Assembly: GCA_905214105.1 (NCBI GenBank)
Contig: CAJMKK010000008.1
Span: 49,335 to 113,334 of the forward strand
Direction: 5' to 3'
DNA: 64,000 nt
Source of the DNA: an uncultured bacterium
GTDB taxonomy: Bacteria; Actinomycetota; Coriobacteriia; Coriobacteriales; Coriobacteriaceae
Shown here piece by piece: positions 1 through 8,815 of the stretch. Within the stretch, counting starts at the first letter, position 1, and every line of letters begins with the position of its first letter. A program made the translations under genes and the position numbers. Under the pieces are notes generated by a model, which did not search any database, had not been told where the DNA came from, and worked only from the letters and a program-made list of their open reading frames with translations.

Positions 1-1120
1 CCTCTTTGAGCATCGTCAGCTGCAGTTTGGGCAACTCGGTCGTAACGTCATTCTCAGTTAGGCGCCACGGGATCTCGGGATGACGACGCATGGTTCCGGT
101 GCCAGAGCACGGCGCATCGATAAAAACCGTGTCAAACTTAACCGGCTCGCCAAGCATGGCATCAAACGATGTGAGTACCTCATCAAGCTCGCACGCATCA
201 CCCGAAACCGTACGAACCCCCTGAATACCGGCCTTATGCAGGCGAGCGAGATTCAGATCGCACTTGCGATCATGAAGATCGAGCGCCGTATGCTGACGCT
301 CATAGCCCGCACGCTTGGCCTGGCACATCATCACATAGGTCTTGGTGCCACGACCGGCACCAATCTCAAGGCAGCTACCAGGGCGCGTCGCGGCTGTTGC
401 GATAAGCTGCGCGTTGAGATCAGATGCCACCGCGGCAGCACGCTCAAACACACCCGAAGCAACGGTAACCTGGGCATCAACCGGGGCATGGCAGCCTGGG
501 AAGACAGGCGCGACTAGCTGCGAGATATACGGATCGGACTTGGTCGCAAAGGCGTTCTCATGCAGGGCCAGCGGCGCAGGGGCCAGATTGCCAGCAAAGT
601 TAAGCGCACCCTCTGGCGTGTCAAACGACGCCATAATGCGAGCGCACAGCCAGAGCGGCAGGCCCATCAAGCGAGATAGGCGAACCAAGCGGCGCTCGGA
701 CTCATCGGCATCGGCTGCGGTGGCAAAGTCCTCAACATTGTCAGCAACCTTATGCAGCACGGCGTTCGCCAAACCGGCAGCGGACTTGGCACCACTGCGA
801 ACGAGCTCAACACCCTGACTTACGGCAACGCGGCCAGGCGTATGCAGATAGAGCATCTCGAAGGCCGAGATACGAAGCGCCATGCGAACACGCGGCGCAA
901 CCTTTTTGGGCTTATCGAGAAACTGATCGAGAAGCTCGTCCAAAATACCCTGCGTGGCAGCGACACCCAGCGCCAAGCGAGCGGCAAAAGCGGAATCGCG
1001 CTGGTCAATAGCCTTGGCCGATGCGCGAGAGGACAGCACGTCACGCGCATACATGCCGCGGCGATCGGCCTCCATTAGCACATCGAGCGCAAGCTTGCGC
1101 GCGGGAGACAGCTTGCTCAT
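1..1120 (-). CDS. rsmB: 16S rRNA (cytosine-967-C5)-methyltransferase RsmB, C-terminus beyond window edge
   Basis: This SAM-dependent methyltransferase makes m5C967 in 16S rRNA. About 373 codons are visible and the reading frame runs off the start of the window, so the C-terminus is missing. Residues 1-135 look like the NusB-type RNA-binding domain. The Rossmann core follows, with the SAM loop LEIGAGRGTKT near residue 250 and the catalytic motif DAPCSGTGTMRRHPEIPWR near residue 333, which carries the Pro-Cys of motif IV. The ATG overlaps the fmt stop as ATGA, so it is coupled to fmt. A more general RsmB/RsmF-type m5C methyltransferase is the alternative, but the NusB-like N-terminus favours RsmB. 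Confidence 0.93.
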   Translation of the reverse strand, partial: MSKLSPARKLALDVLMEADRRGMYARDVLSSRASAKAIDQRDSAFAARLALGVAATQGILDELLDQFLDKPKKVAPRVRMALRISAFEMLYLHTPGRVAVSQGVELVRSGAKSAAGLANAVLHKVADNVEDFATAADADESERRLVRLSRLMGLPLWLCARIMASFDTPEGALNFAGNLAPAPLALHENAFATKSDPYISQLVAPVFPGCHAPVDAQVTVASGVFERAAAVASDLNAQLIATAATRPGSCLEIGAGRGTKTYVMMCQAKRAGYERQHTALDLHDRKCDLNLARLHKAGIQGVRTVSGDACELDEVLTSFDAMLGEPVKFDTVFIDAPCSGTGTMRRHPEIPWRLTENDVTTELPKLQLTMLKE

Positions 1121-2037
1121 GACAAAACACCCCAGACAAGATCGGCACCCCGCAGGCCAGCAGCCCAAGCAGAAGCAGCCATAGCACGCTTGCCGTCGGG
1201 CTTAACCTCGAGCAACTCAACCGTATCATCGGAAAGACCAAGGTAAACACGCTTAGCCTTAACGAGAACATGACCCTCGCCAAGCGACACGTCAGCCGCC
1301 ACAGCATCGAGCACGCGCACGGTCTTACCGGCAATCACGCAACGAGCAGGCGCGGTATCGGACGAGGCCAGCACATGACGCACGCAATCGAGCGCTGCCA
1401 TCTGCGGATTCAGGCGCATCTCCTGCTTAGAAATCTTAGCAGCATGGGTAACGAGCGCCTCGTCCTGTTCGATCCACACGGCGATGCCATCGGCAAGAGA
1501 AGGAAGCATATCGGCAAGCAGTTTGCCGCCGAGCTCAGCGAGCTCCATAGTCAGCGCCTCGGCATGCTTACCGGCAACCGAGGTCGAGGCCTGCGCACAA
1601 TAGGCGCCGGTATCCACGCCATGCCCAATGCGCATAATAGAAACGCCGGCGACCTCGTCACCAGCAAGAATGGCACGCTGAATAGGAGCAGCCCCACGCC
1701 AACGAGGCAGCAGCGAAGCATGAACATTCACAATACCAAGCGGCGCCATATGCAGCACCTCATCGGGCAAAATGCAGCCATAAGCAGCTACACAGAAAAT
1801 GTCAGCCCGGGCAGCCTGAAGTGCCTCAACAACCTCAGGCGTCATACGATTTGCCTCAACAACCGGCAACCCCAGCTCAAGCGCCTTAGCCTTAACAGGA
1901 GACGGCTCAAGCTTCTTACCACGCCCACGAACAGCATCGGGACGAGTAACAACAAGCGCAATCTCATTCCCAGCCTCCACAAGCGAAGTCAGCGAAGGCA
2001 CAGCAAAATCAGGCGTACCCATAAACACAATACGCAT
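1117..2037 (-). CDS. fmt: methionyl-tRNA formyltransferase
   Basis: Formylates Met-tRNAfMet using 10-formyl-tetrahydrofolate, in the cytoplasm. The protein is 306 aa, the normal length. The N-terminal Rossmann-like domain begins MRIVFMGTPDFAVPSL. The formyl-transfer core HASLLPRWRGAAPIQ is at about 106-120 and the catalytic-loop Asp is in GVDTG near 140. The C-terminal OB-type tRNA-binding domain is present. The gene sits between def and rsmB, the classic def-fmt-rsmB order. Its stop overlaps the rsmB start by 4 bp. Confidence 0.97.
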   Translation of the reverse strand: MRIVFMGTPDFAVPSLTSLVEAGNEIALVVTRPDAVRGRGKKLEPSPVKAKALELGLPVVEANRMTPEVVEALQAARADIFCVAAYGCILPDEVLHMAPLGIVNVHASLLPRWRGAAPIQRAILAGDEVAGVSIMRIGHGVDTGAYCAQASTSVAGKHAEALTMELAELGGKLLADMLPSLADGIAVWIEQDEALVTHAAKISKQEMRLNPQMAALDCVRHVLASSDTAPARCVIAGKTVRVLDAVAADVSLGEGHVLVKAKRVYLGLSDDTVELLEVKPDGKRAMAASAWAAGLRGADLVWGVLS

Positions 2038-2096
2038 AAAGAACGTCTCCTCTCAACCAAAGCCGAGACGGCTACAAAGAACAGCGGAAAGCCAAG

Positions 2097-2210
2097 TCAC
2101 CAGCCCATCCGCAATAACATTTCAACAAGAACAAATATACCCAAAACCAAAGAAAGAGCCGCAATAAAAGCAGCTCTTTCAGCAAAGCACCTATCAGCGA
2201 AGACGCCCAT
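2097..2210 (-). CDS. possible small single-span membrane peptide (37 aa)
   Basis: This is a short open frame in the def-fmt gap. It starts at an ATG and encodes about 37 residues, most of them one hydrophobic stretch (AAFIAALSLVLGIFVLVEML) consistent with a single transmembrane helix. No good Shine-Dalgarno sequence precedes the ATG. The frame continues open upstream as an overlap with def in another frame, so it could be chance. It is listed because the 207-bp gap is otherwise unexplained in a tightly packed operon. No function is assigned. Confidence 0.25.
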   Translation of the reverse strand: MGVFADRCFAERAAFIAALSLVLGIFVLVEMLLRMGW

Positions 2211-2244
2211 CCCTGGCCCGACGGCACCCCGGGGACGGACAAAC

Positions 2245-2781
2245 CTACTCCGTCTCGCCCGGTCGAGCGCCGCGGGCCAGGGCGTCCTGGTACTCCTTGA
2301 CGGCCTTGAGCCTCTGCATGGGCTTAAGGCGCTCGAACATGGTGTTGCCGTGCAGGTGGTCGATCTCGTGCTGCAGGCACACGCAGAACAGATCGCCCGA
2401 GGCCTCATAACGAATCAGGTTGGCGTCCAGATCATACGCCTCGACGACGACATGGTCGGGACGCTCAATCTCGCAGCTAATCCCAGGGATGGACAGGCAG
2501 CCCTCGCTAAACGGCACCAGATGGTCGCTCTGCTCCACGATCACGGGGTTGATGAGCACGTACGGGTCATAATCGTTCTTGTCGGTGTAGTCGCAGTCGA
2601 TGGTGACGAGCTGAATGAGTTCGCCGATCTGCGGGGCAGCCAGACCGCAGCCGCCGTTCTCGAACATCATCTTCTTCATCTTCTCGGCAAGCGCCTCGAT
2701 CGCCGGGGTAATCTCCTCGATGACGGCGCACTCCTGGCGCAGACGAGGGTCGGGCGACAGTACGATTCCGTTGGCTTCCAT
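2245..2781 (-). CDS. def: peptide deformylase
   Basis: Removes the N-formyl group from nascent proteins with a divalent metal. All three family motifs are present: GCGLAAPQIG (about 44-53), EGCLS (about 93-97, metal Cys) and QHEIDHLHG (about 137-145, two metal His and the catalytic Glu). At about 178 aa it has normal length. An ATG two codons upstream at 2787 lies directly against the AAAGG box, leaving no spacing. The ATG at 2781 sits about 7 nt from it and is preferred. The gene follows priA by a short gap and precedes fmt, so it is probably co-transcribed with both. Confidence 0.96.
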   Translation of the reverse strand: MEANGIVLSPDPRLRQECAVIEEITPAIEALAEKMKKMMFENGGCGLAAPQIGELIQLVTIDCDYTDKNDYDPYVLINPVIVEQSDHLVPFSEGCLSIPGISCEIERPDHVVVEAYDLDANLIRYEASGDLFCVCLQHEIDHLHGNTMFERLKPMQRLKAVKEYQDALARGARPGETE

Positions 2782-2799
2782 GGCCATCCTTTCGGGTTG

Positions 2800-5253
2800 T
2801 TACATCAAATCATAGGCGTCGACGTCAACGCTCACGCTCACGCCGCGCACAGAGCCCACCTCTTTGAGGCAGGCGTCGATATCATCAGAGACATGGTACC
2901 CTACGGGCGACTTCACAAGCAGATGGAAGCGGTAACGGTCCTTGGCTCTCTCGATTACACACGAAGCCGGGCCCAGCACCTGCGGCACGGCACTCCCTGC
3001 CCGCAAAAAATCGGGCGCGGCGGCATGCCAGCGACGCTTGAGGAGCTTGGCGATGCGGCCGATGTAGTCTTGCGCGTCGTCTCGGTTCGCCGACCACACC
3101 AAAATGTTGACCAGACGCACGAACGGTGGATACAGGGCGTCGCGGCGCTGGTCCAGGTCGTAGTCGGTAAAGATCGAACGGTCGTGCTTAGCGACGGCGC
3201 GAATGACCGGATCCTCGGGCAGGTAGGTCTGGATGATCACCTCACCGGGACGATCGCCGCGACCGGCACGGCCGGCGACCTGCTCCAGTAAATCGTAGGC
3301 GCGCTCCCCTGCGCGGAAATCGGGCAGCTTGAGGGCGAAGTCGGCATTGACCACGCCCACGAGCGTGACCTCGGGAAAATCGAGACCTTTAGCGATCATC
3401 TGGGTACCCAGCAACACGGCGCAATCCGCCGCATCGAACTGCTCGAGCAGCTTTTTGTGCGCATCCTTGCCACACGTGGAATCGGCATCCATGCGAATGA
3501 TGGCAACGTCCTCGGGAAGCAACTGGTGCAGAGCGTCCTCGATCTGCTGCGTGCCCAGGCCCATTTTTGCCAGGTAGCGACTGCCACATTTGGGGCAACG
3601 GCTCGTGGGCGCGGGATACGGCCGCACGCGCCAAGACGAACCGCATGTGTGACACTGCAGCGTGTGTGTGCGCTCGTGATACGTAAGCGCTGTGGAGCAG
3701 TGGTTGCAGGTGGGGACGCAGCCGCACTCGCGGCACATCAGGAATGGCGCAAAGCCACGGCGGTTATGCAGCAACACGGCCTTCTCGCGGCGCCCGACCA
3801 CACGCTCCAATCCCTCCATCAAGGGTTTTGAGAACATGGAGCGGCTGCCGTGCGAGAACTCGCGACGCAGGTCAGCAATGCGGACCGTAGGCAGCACGGC
3901 GTGTCCGGGGCGCTCGGGCATCTCGACACGCGTCCAGGTGGCACCGTTATACATGCCGCGGCGGCAGCGGTCGAGGGCCTCGGCAGAAGGCGTGGCCGAC
4001 CCCAGCACGAGCGGGCAGCGATAGCGGCGCGCCATCTCGGCTGCCACCTCGCGCGCATGGTAGCGCGGACTGGACCCCTGCTTGTAGCTGGTCTCGTGCT
4101 CCTCGTCAATGATGATGAGGCCCAGGTCGTCAAGCGGGCAAAAGAGCGCCGAACGTGCGCCGACGACCACGCGGGCCGCACCGCTGGCAACCATATCCCA
4201 CTGGTCCAGGCGCTCGCCGGCCGAAAGCCGCGAATGGAACACGGCGACCGTCTCGCCAAAGCGCGAACGGAAGCGGCCGACGGTCTGGGCCGTCAGCGAA
4301 ATCTCGGGCACCAGCACGCAGGCCGAGCGACCGGCTGCAAGCACGCGCTCAATGGCGGAGAGGTAAACCTCGGTTTTGCCGGAGCCGGTGACGCCGTCGA
4401 CCAACACCACGTCGCCATGAGCGTCCAGACGGGCGCGCTCAATCTGCGCGAGCGCCTGTTGCTGGCCGTTGGTAAGGGAGACCGGCGCCTTGCCGCTTGC
4501 CGAGGACAGCGTGGTCTGCTCGCTGCAGCCACGCCACGCACGGCGTTCCTCCACCACCACGACGCCGCGCTTTTTGAGCGCCTTGATGGTCGCCGACATG
4601 CTGTTATAGAGAAGGTTGAGGTCGCGCGTCGTGACCGGGCCGCACCGGAGCGCCTCGATGAGTTGGCGCTGGCGGACCGCGGTCTTGGGCGGCGTATAGT
4701 CAAAGCCTTCGGGCGTAAGCATCACCCAACGGTTTTGGATAGGCTTGACGGCGGGGCGCTCAACCGACCATGCGCCGTCATCGCCCTTAACGACGCGCGG
4801 ACTGCCGCCCGGGGGCAGGAACAGGCGCAGGCACTCGGAAAGCGTCGCGACATACTCGCGGCTCATCCAACGTGCGATGCGGGCAGCCTCGGCGGTAAAG
4901 AGGGGTTTGCTGAGGATGGCTTCGATGGCTTTAATGCGCGCGGGGTCGAGGGCATTGTAGCCCTGTAGGTCGCTCAGCTCAGGCGCAATGTCGACGATAT
5001 AGCCCGCGGCCGCACGGTTACCAAAGTGGACCAGGACCGTGGATCCGATCTGCGCCTCGTTGGCAAGGGACTCAGGGATGCCGTAAGCAAACGGATCCGA
5101 CAGCGCACGGGTGGGGATGTCGAGGACCACGCTCGCGTAGGCGGCAGGGGGCTCGGGCGCAGGCTTAGACTGAGCCGAGGCAGCGGCAGGCTTGGGCTTC
5201 ACCGGAGCTTCCTCCGGTTCCGGCGAACCAAACAGCGACAGTTGTTGAGCCAT
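2800..5253 (-). CDS. priA: primosomal protein N' (replication restart helicase PriA)
   Basis: A superfamily-2 3'-to-5' helicase that reloads the replisome at stalled forks. The protein is 817 aa. The N-terminal 3'BD and winged-helix regions span about 40-250. Walker A is VDGVTGSGKTE (about 285-295) and Walker B is IIIDEEH (about 380-386). The zinc-binding insertion has Cys pairs near 507/510, 516/519, 534/537 and 553/556, and the helicase C-terminal part contains GTQQIED. The first 35 residues are a Pro/Ala-rich extension. An AGAGGTGG ribosome site precedes the ATG. It heads the priA-def-fmt-rsmB run. Confidence 0.97.
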   Translation of the reverse strand: MAQQLSLFGSPEPEEAPVKPKPAAASAQSKPAPEPPAAYASVVLDIPTRALSDPFAYGIPESLANEAQIGSTVLVHFGNRAAAGYIVDIAPELSDLQGYNALDPARIKAIEAILSKPLFTAEAARIARWMSREYVATLSECLRLFLPPGGSPRVVKGDDGAWSVERPAVKPIQNRWVMLTPEGFDYTPPKTAVRQRQLIEALRCGPVTTRDLNLLYNSMSATIKALKKRGVVVVEERRAWRGCSEQTTLSSASGKAPVSLTNGQQQALAQIERARLDAHGDVVLVDGVTGSGKTEVYLSAIERVLAAGRSACVLVPEISLTAQTVGRFRSRFGETVAVFHSRLSAGERLDQWDMVASGAARVVVGARSALFCPLDDLGLIIIDEEHETSYKQGSSPRYHAREVAAEMARRYRCPLVLGSATPSAEALDRCRRGMYNGATWTRVEMPERPGHAVLPTVRIADLRREFSHGSRSMFSKPLMEGLERVVGRREKAVLLHNRRGFAPFLMCRECGCVPTCNHCSTALTYHERTHTLQCHTCGSSWRVRPYPAPTSRCPKCGSRYLAKMGLGTQQIEDALHQLLPEDVAIIRMDADSTCGKDAHKKLLEQFDAADCAVLLGTQMIAKGLDFPEVTLVGVVNADFALKLPDFRAGERAYDLLEQVAGRAGRGDRPGEVIIQTYLPEDPVIRAVAKHDRSIFTDYDLDQRRDALYPPFVRLVNILVWSANRDDAQDYIGRIAKLLKRRWHAAAPDFLRAGSAVPQVLGPASCVIERAKDRYRFHLLVKSPVGYHVSDDIDACLKEVGSVRGVSVSVDVDAYDLM

Positions 5254-5285
5254 ACACCACCTCTAACGAACGGACCTGAAAGGGG

Positions 5286-5387
5286 TGGGACAAAATAATC
5301 AGTAGAGTTTGTCCCATGGCCGATACGAGTGTCGAGCTCGTTGCGTCACTCGAACATGGGACAAACACTACTGATTATTTTGTCCCA
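5286..5387. repeat. long inverted repeat (33-bp arms, GGGACA type) between priA and gltX
   Basis: Arms at 5286-5318 and 5355-5387 are complementary at 32 of 33 positions. The left arm begins TGGGACAAAATAATCAGTAG and the right arm ends TTATTTTGTCCCA. The 36-bp centre holds a smaller CGAGTG/CACTCG pairing. Just outside the right arm, 5391-5410 resembles the edge of the next inverted repeat at 7022 (ACCCACTCAT). There is no T-tract, so it is not a simple terminator. The outer GGGACA words recall REP/BIME-type palindromes; that link is inference. Confidence 0.85.
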
Positions 5388-5404
5388 GCAACCCACTCAT
5401 CGGT

Positions 5405-5441
5405 ACAGAAACAAGAGCCCCGCTCGGGGTGAACGGGGCTC
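5405..5441 (-). terminator. intrinsic terminator of gltX
   Basis: Read on the minus strand, GAGCCCCG pairs with CGGGGCTC (5434-5441 with 5415-5422) and is followed by a TTGTTTC tail. It lies about 24 bp after the gltX stop. Confidence 0.7.
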
Positions 5442-5464
5442 GGATACAAACGTTTGCGCAGCGA

Positions 5465-6940
5465 CTACAGCGCCATCGTGCGGGCGCGGTCGATGCGCGC
5501 CAGGCAGTCGTCGCGGCCGACGAGTGCCATGGTCTCGCCCAGCGGAGGGCTCACCATGTTGCCGCAAACGGCCACACGCACGGCCTGGAACACCACGCGC
5601 TTCTTGAGGTCCATCTGCTCGGGCAGCGGTTCAAGCGCAGCGTCGATGTTCGCGGCTGTCCACTCGTCCACGCCCTCGAGCGCGGCCTTGGCGGCGTCCA
5701 GAATGGAACCCATGCCCTCCTTGGCCAGGCCCTTGTTGACAGACTTCTCGTCATACTCGAGCGTCTCGGCGGTAGCAAAGATGGGAGCGGCGACAGTCAC
5801 GGCGTCGGCCGGCATCTTGGTGCGCGGCTTAACGATGGCGGCAAGCGCGTCGATCCAGTCCTCGCCGTACTCGACGTTACCCTCAATGAGACCCGCCTCA
5901 TGCAGCTCAGGGACCATGATCTCATCGGCAAACTGGGCGTCGGACATGCCGTTGATGTACTCGGCATTGACCCAGTCGAGCTTCTTGGGGTCGAAGGTCG
6001 CCGGGTTCTTGGAAATGCGGTCGAGCGAGAACTTGCTGGCCAGGACATCGCGCGGGATGATCGTGGTCTCGCCGTCGAGCGACCAGCCGAGCAGCGCCAG
6101 ATAGTTGACGAAGGCGTCGGACAGGTAACCGGCGTCGCGGTACTCCTCCACCGAGGTGGCGCCATGGCGCTTGGAGAGCTTCTTGCCGTCGGCGCCCAGG
6201 ATCATGGAGATGTGGGCGAACGTGGGCACGGGCGCGCCGAGAGCCTCGTAGACCATGACCTGGCGCGGGGTGTTGGACAGGTGGTCGTCGCCGCGGATGA
6301 CATGGGTGATCTTCATCATGGCGTCGTCGACAACGGTCGCAAAGTTGTACGTGGGCGTGCCATCGGAGCGGAAGATGACAAAGTCGTCGAGCTCCTTGGC
6401 GTCGAAGGTCACCTCGCCGTGGACGGCGTCGTGGATGACGACGTCGCCGCGGTCCTCGGGCACCTTGATGCGCAGGACGTAGGACTCGCCGGCCTCGATG
6501 CGGCGGCGGGCCTCCTCGGGATCAAGATCGCGGCAGCGACGCTGATAACCCTGGAAGGGGTCCTTGCGTTCCTGCGCAGCCTTACGGTCAGCGTCGAGCT
6601 GCTCCTTGGTGCAGAAGCAGGGATAGGCCTTGCCCTCGTCCCAAAGCTTCTGGGCGGCCTGCTTGTACAGGTCCAAGCGCTCGGTTTGGGCATAGGGGCC
6701 ATAGTCGCCGCCCACCTCGGGACCCTCGTCCCAGTCCAGGCCAAGCCAACGCATGGCGCGCAGAATGATCTGCGTGTTCTCGTCGGTGGAACGGGTGGGG
6801 TCGGTGTCGTCGATGCGCAGGATGAACGTGCCGCCGTTTGCGCGGGCAAAAGCCCAGTTATAGATAGCGGTGCGGGCGCCGCCGATGTGCAGCTTGCCCG
6901 TCGGTGAGGGTGCAAAGCGGACGCGAACGTCTGATGCCAT
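5465..6940 (-). CDS. gltX: glutamyl-tRNA synthetase
   Basis: A class I aminoacyl-tRNA synthetase that charges tRNA-Glu (two tRNA-Glu(CTC) genes lie at 40.8 kb). The protein is 491 aa, the usual size. The ATP-site signature appears as HIGG at about 18-21 in FAPSPTGKLHIGGARTA. The second signature KKLSKRHG is near 250. The C-terminal anticodon-binding domain is complete. The start was set at MASDVRVRFAPSPTG because GAGGAGA lies 7 nt upstream; the frame stays open 13 codons further without a site. A minus-strand TATACT box at about 6980 is a plausible -10 element. Confidence 0.97.
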   Translation of the reverse strand: MASDVRVRFAPSPTGKLHIGGARTAIYNWAFARANGGTFILRIDDTDPTRSTDENTQIILRAMRWLGLDWDEGPEVGGDYGPYAQTERLDLYKQAAQKLWDEGKAYPCFCTKEQLDADRKAAQERKDPFQGYQRRCRDLDPEEARRRIEAGESYVLRIKVPEDRGDVVIHDAVHGEVTFDAKELDDFVIFRSDGTPTYNFATVVDDAMMKITHVIRGDDHLSNTPRQVMVYEALGAPVPTFAHISMILGADGKKLSKRHGATSVEEYRDAGYLSDAFVNYLALLGWSLDGETTIIPRDVLASKFSLDRISKNPATFDPKKLDWVNAEYINGMSDAQFADEIMVPELHEAGLIEGNVEYGEDWIDALAAIVKPRTKMPADAVTVAAPIFATAETLEYDEKSVNKGLAKEGMGSILDAAKAALEGVDEWTAANIDAALEPLPEQMDLKKRVVFQAVRVAVCGNMVSPPLGETMALVGRDDCLARIDRARTMAL

Positions 6941-7024
6941 GGAAATCTCCTCGATTGCAGGATGGATGTCTAACCGCACCAGTATAAAGCATCAACGCAA
7001 CCTCCGCACAAAGGGCACCGACCC

Positions 7025-7114
7025 ACTCATTGGGGACAGACTTAAATGACCAATCTTTGGGCAACCTGTCGGCACTTAGGCAAGGCTGGTCATTTAAGTC
7101 TGTCCCCAATGAGT
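7025..7114. repeat. long inverted repeat (28-bp perfect arms, GGGGACAGA type) between gltX and metK
   Basis: Arms at 7025-7052 and 7087-7114 are perfect complements. The left arm begins ACTCATTGGGGACAGACTT and the right arm ends TCTGTCCCCAATGAGT. A 34-bp centre separates them. The element lies between two divergently transcribed genes and has no T-tract. Words such as GGGGACAGACTTAAAT resemble palindromes often linked to REP-associated tyrosine transposases; this is a family resemblance, not a proven relation. Confidence 0.88.
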
Positions 7115-7150
7115 AGGTGCGGAAAGCGTGTGAATGTTTGATTTACGCGC

Positions 7151-7201
7151 TATGATGTGCCCTTGCATAGAGAGCCCGGCGGAATGGTAACGGTCGCCGG
7201 G
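7151..7201 (+). promoter_or_regulatory. metK 5' region: -10 box and leader hairpin
   Basis: A TATGAT box at 7151-7156 with a weak -35 (TGTGAA, 16-nt spacer) is a candidate metK promoter. Downstream, CCCGGCG (7175-7181) pairs with CGCCGGG (7195-7201), giving a leader hairpin 23 nt before the metK ATG. None of the conserved SAM riboswitch cores is recognisable. Confidence 0.4.
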
Positions 7202-7223
7202 ACACGTTTTTGAAAGGACAATC

Positions 7224-8504
<1,281 letters not shown>

Positions 8505-8540
8505 GCTTACGAGAAAAGCCACAGCCAAATAGAAACACGC

Positions 8541-8578
8541 CAAAAAGAGGTACCGGAACAACCGGTACCTCTTTTTTA
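8541..8578 (+). terminator. intrinsic terminator of metK
   Basis: AAAAAGAGGTACCGG and CCGGTACCTCTTTTTT form a near-perfect 15-bp stem with an ACAA-type loop and a run of six T. The A-run on the other side means it could also act on minus-strand transcripts. Confidence 0.93.
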
Positions 8579-8671
8579 TTAACCGGTGGCGAAGATGAGT
8601 CGACATGGGACGCAGAATAGGTTCCCAGCTGATGAATTTTGCAGCAAGCGTGCCCCTACCATGTATCCTAA

Positions 8672-8792
8672 GTTCCGAGGGCTTTGGTATTTGGTCGATC
8701 GCGAGTTCCGCACGAGCCGGAGGCCACTTAATGTGGCCTCCGTGCGAGCCAGGACTGTAGAGCAGGCGACCAAATACCAAAGCCCTCGGAAC
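8672..8792. repeat. 26-bp perfect inverted repeat enclosing a hairpin repeat (copy A)
   Basis: Arms at 8672-8697 (begins GTTCCGAGGGCTTTGG) and 8767-8792 (ends CCAAAGCCCTCGGAAC) are perfect complements. The 69 bp between them is exactly one copy of the hairpin repeat also found at 37193 and 47057. The right arm ends only 23 bp before the serine dehydratase ATG, so the structure is either in the transcribed leader of that gene or in its promoter region. Confidence 0.9.
8698..8766 (-). repeat. 69-bp hairpin repeat, copy A
   Basis: Read on minus: CCTGCTCTACAGTCCTGG, then CTCGCACG, the stem GGAGGCCAC-ATTAA-GTGGCCTCC, then CGGCTCGTGCGGAACTCGCG. Copy C at 47057-47124 shares both flanks almost exactly but has the stem GAAGAGCAC-ATTAA-GTGCTCTTC. 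The stem bases differ while pairing is kept. Unknown family. Confidence 0.88.
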
Positions 8793-8815
8793 GACGGGAT
8801 AGAACAGGAGCGCAT

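Noticed and set aside
1270-3291. A 673-codon open frame on plus, opposite fmt and def
   Set aside because: It is antisense to clearly conserved genes and its product has no family features. High GC with codon-position bias keeps the opposite frame open.
7118-7223. SAM riboswitch before metK
   Set aside because: Only a simple hairpin is seen. None of the conserved SAM-I, SAM-II or SAM-IV core words is present and the leader is short.
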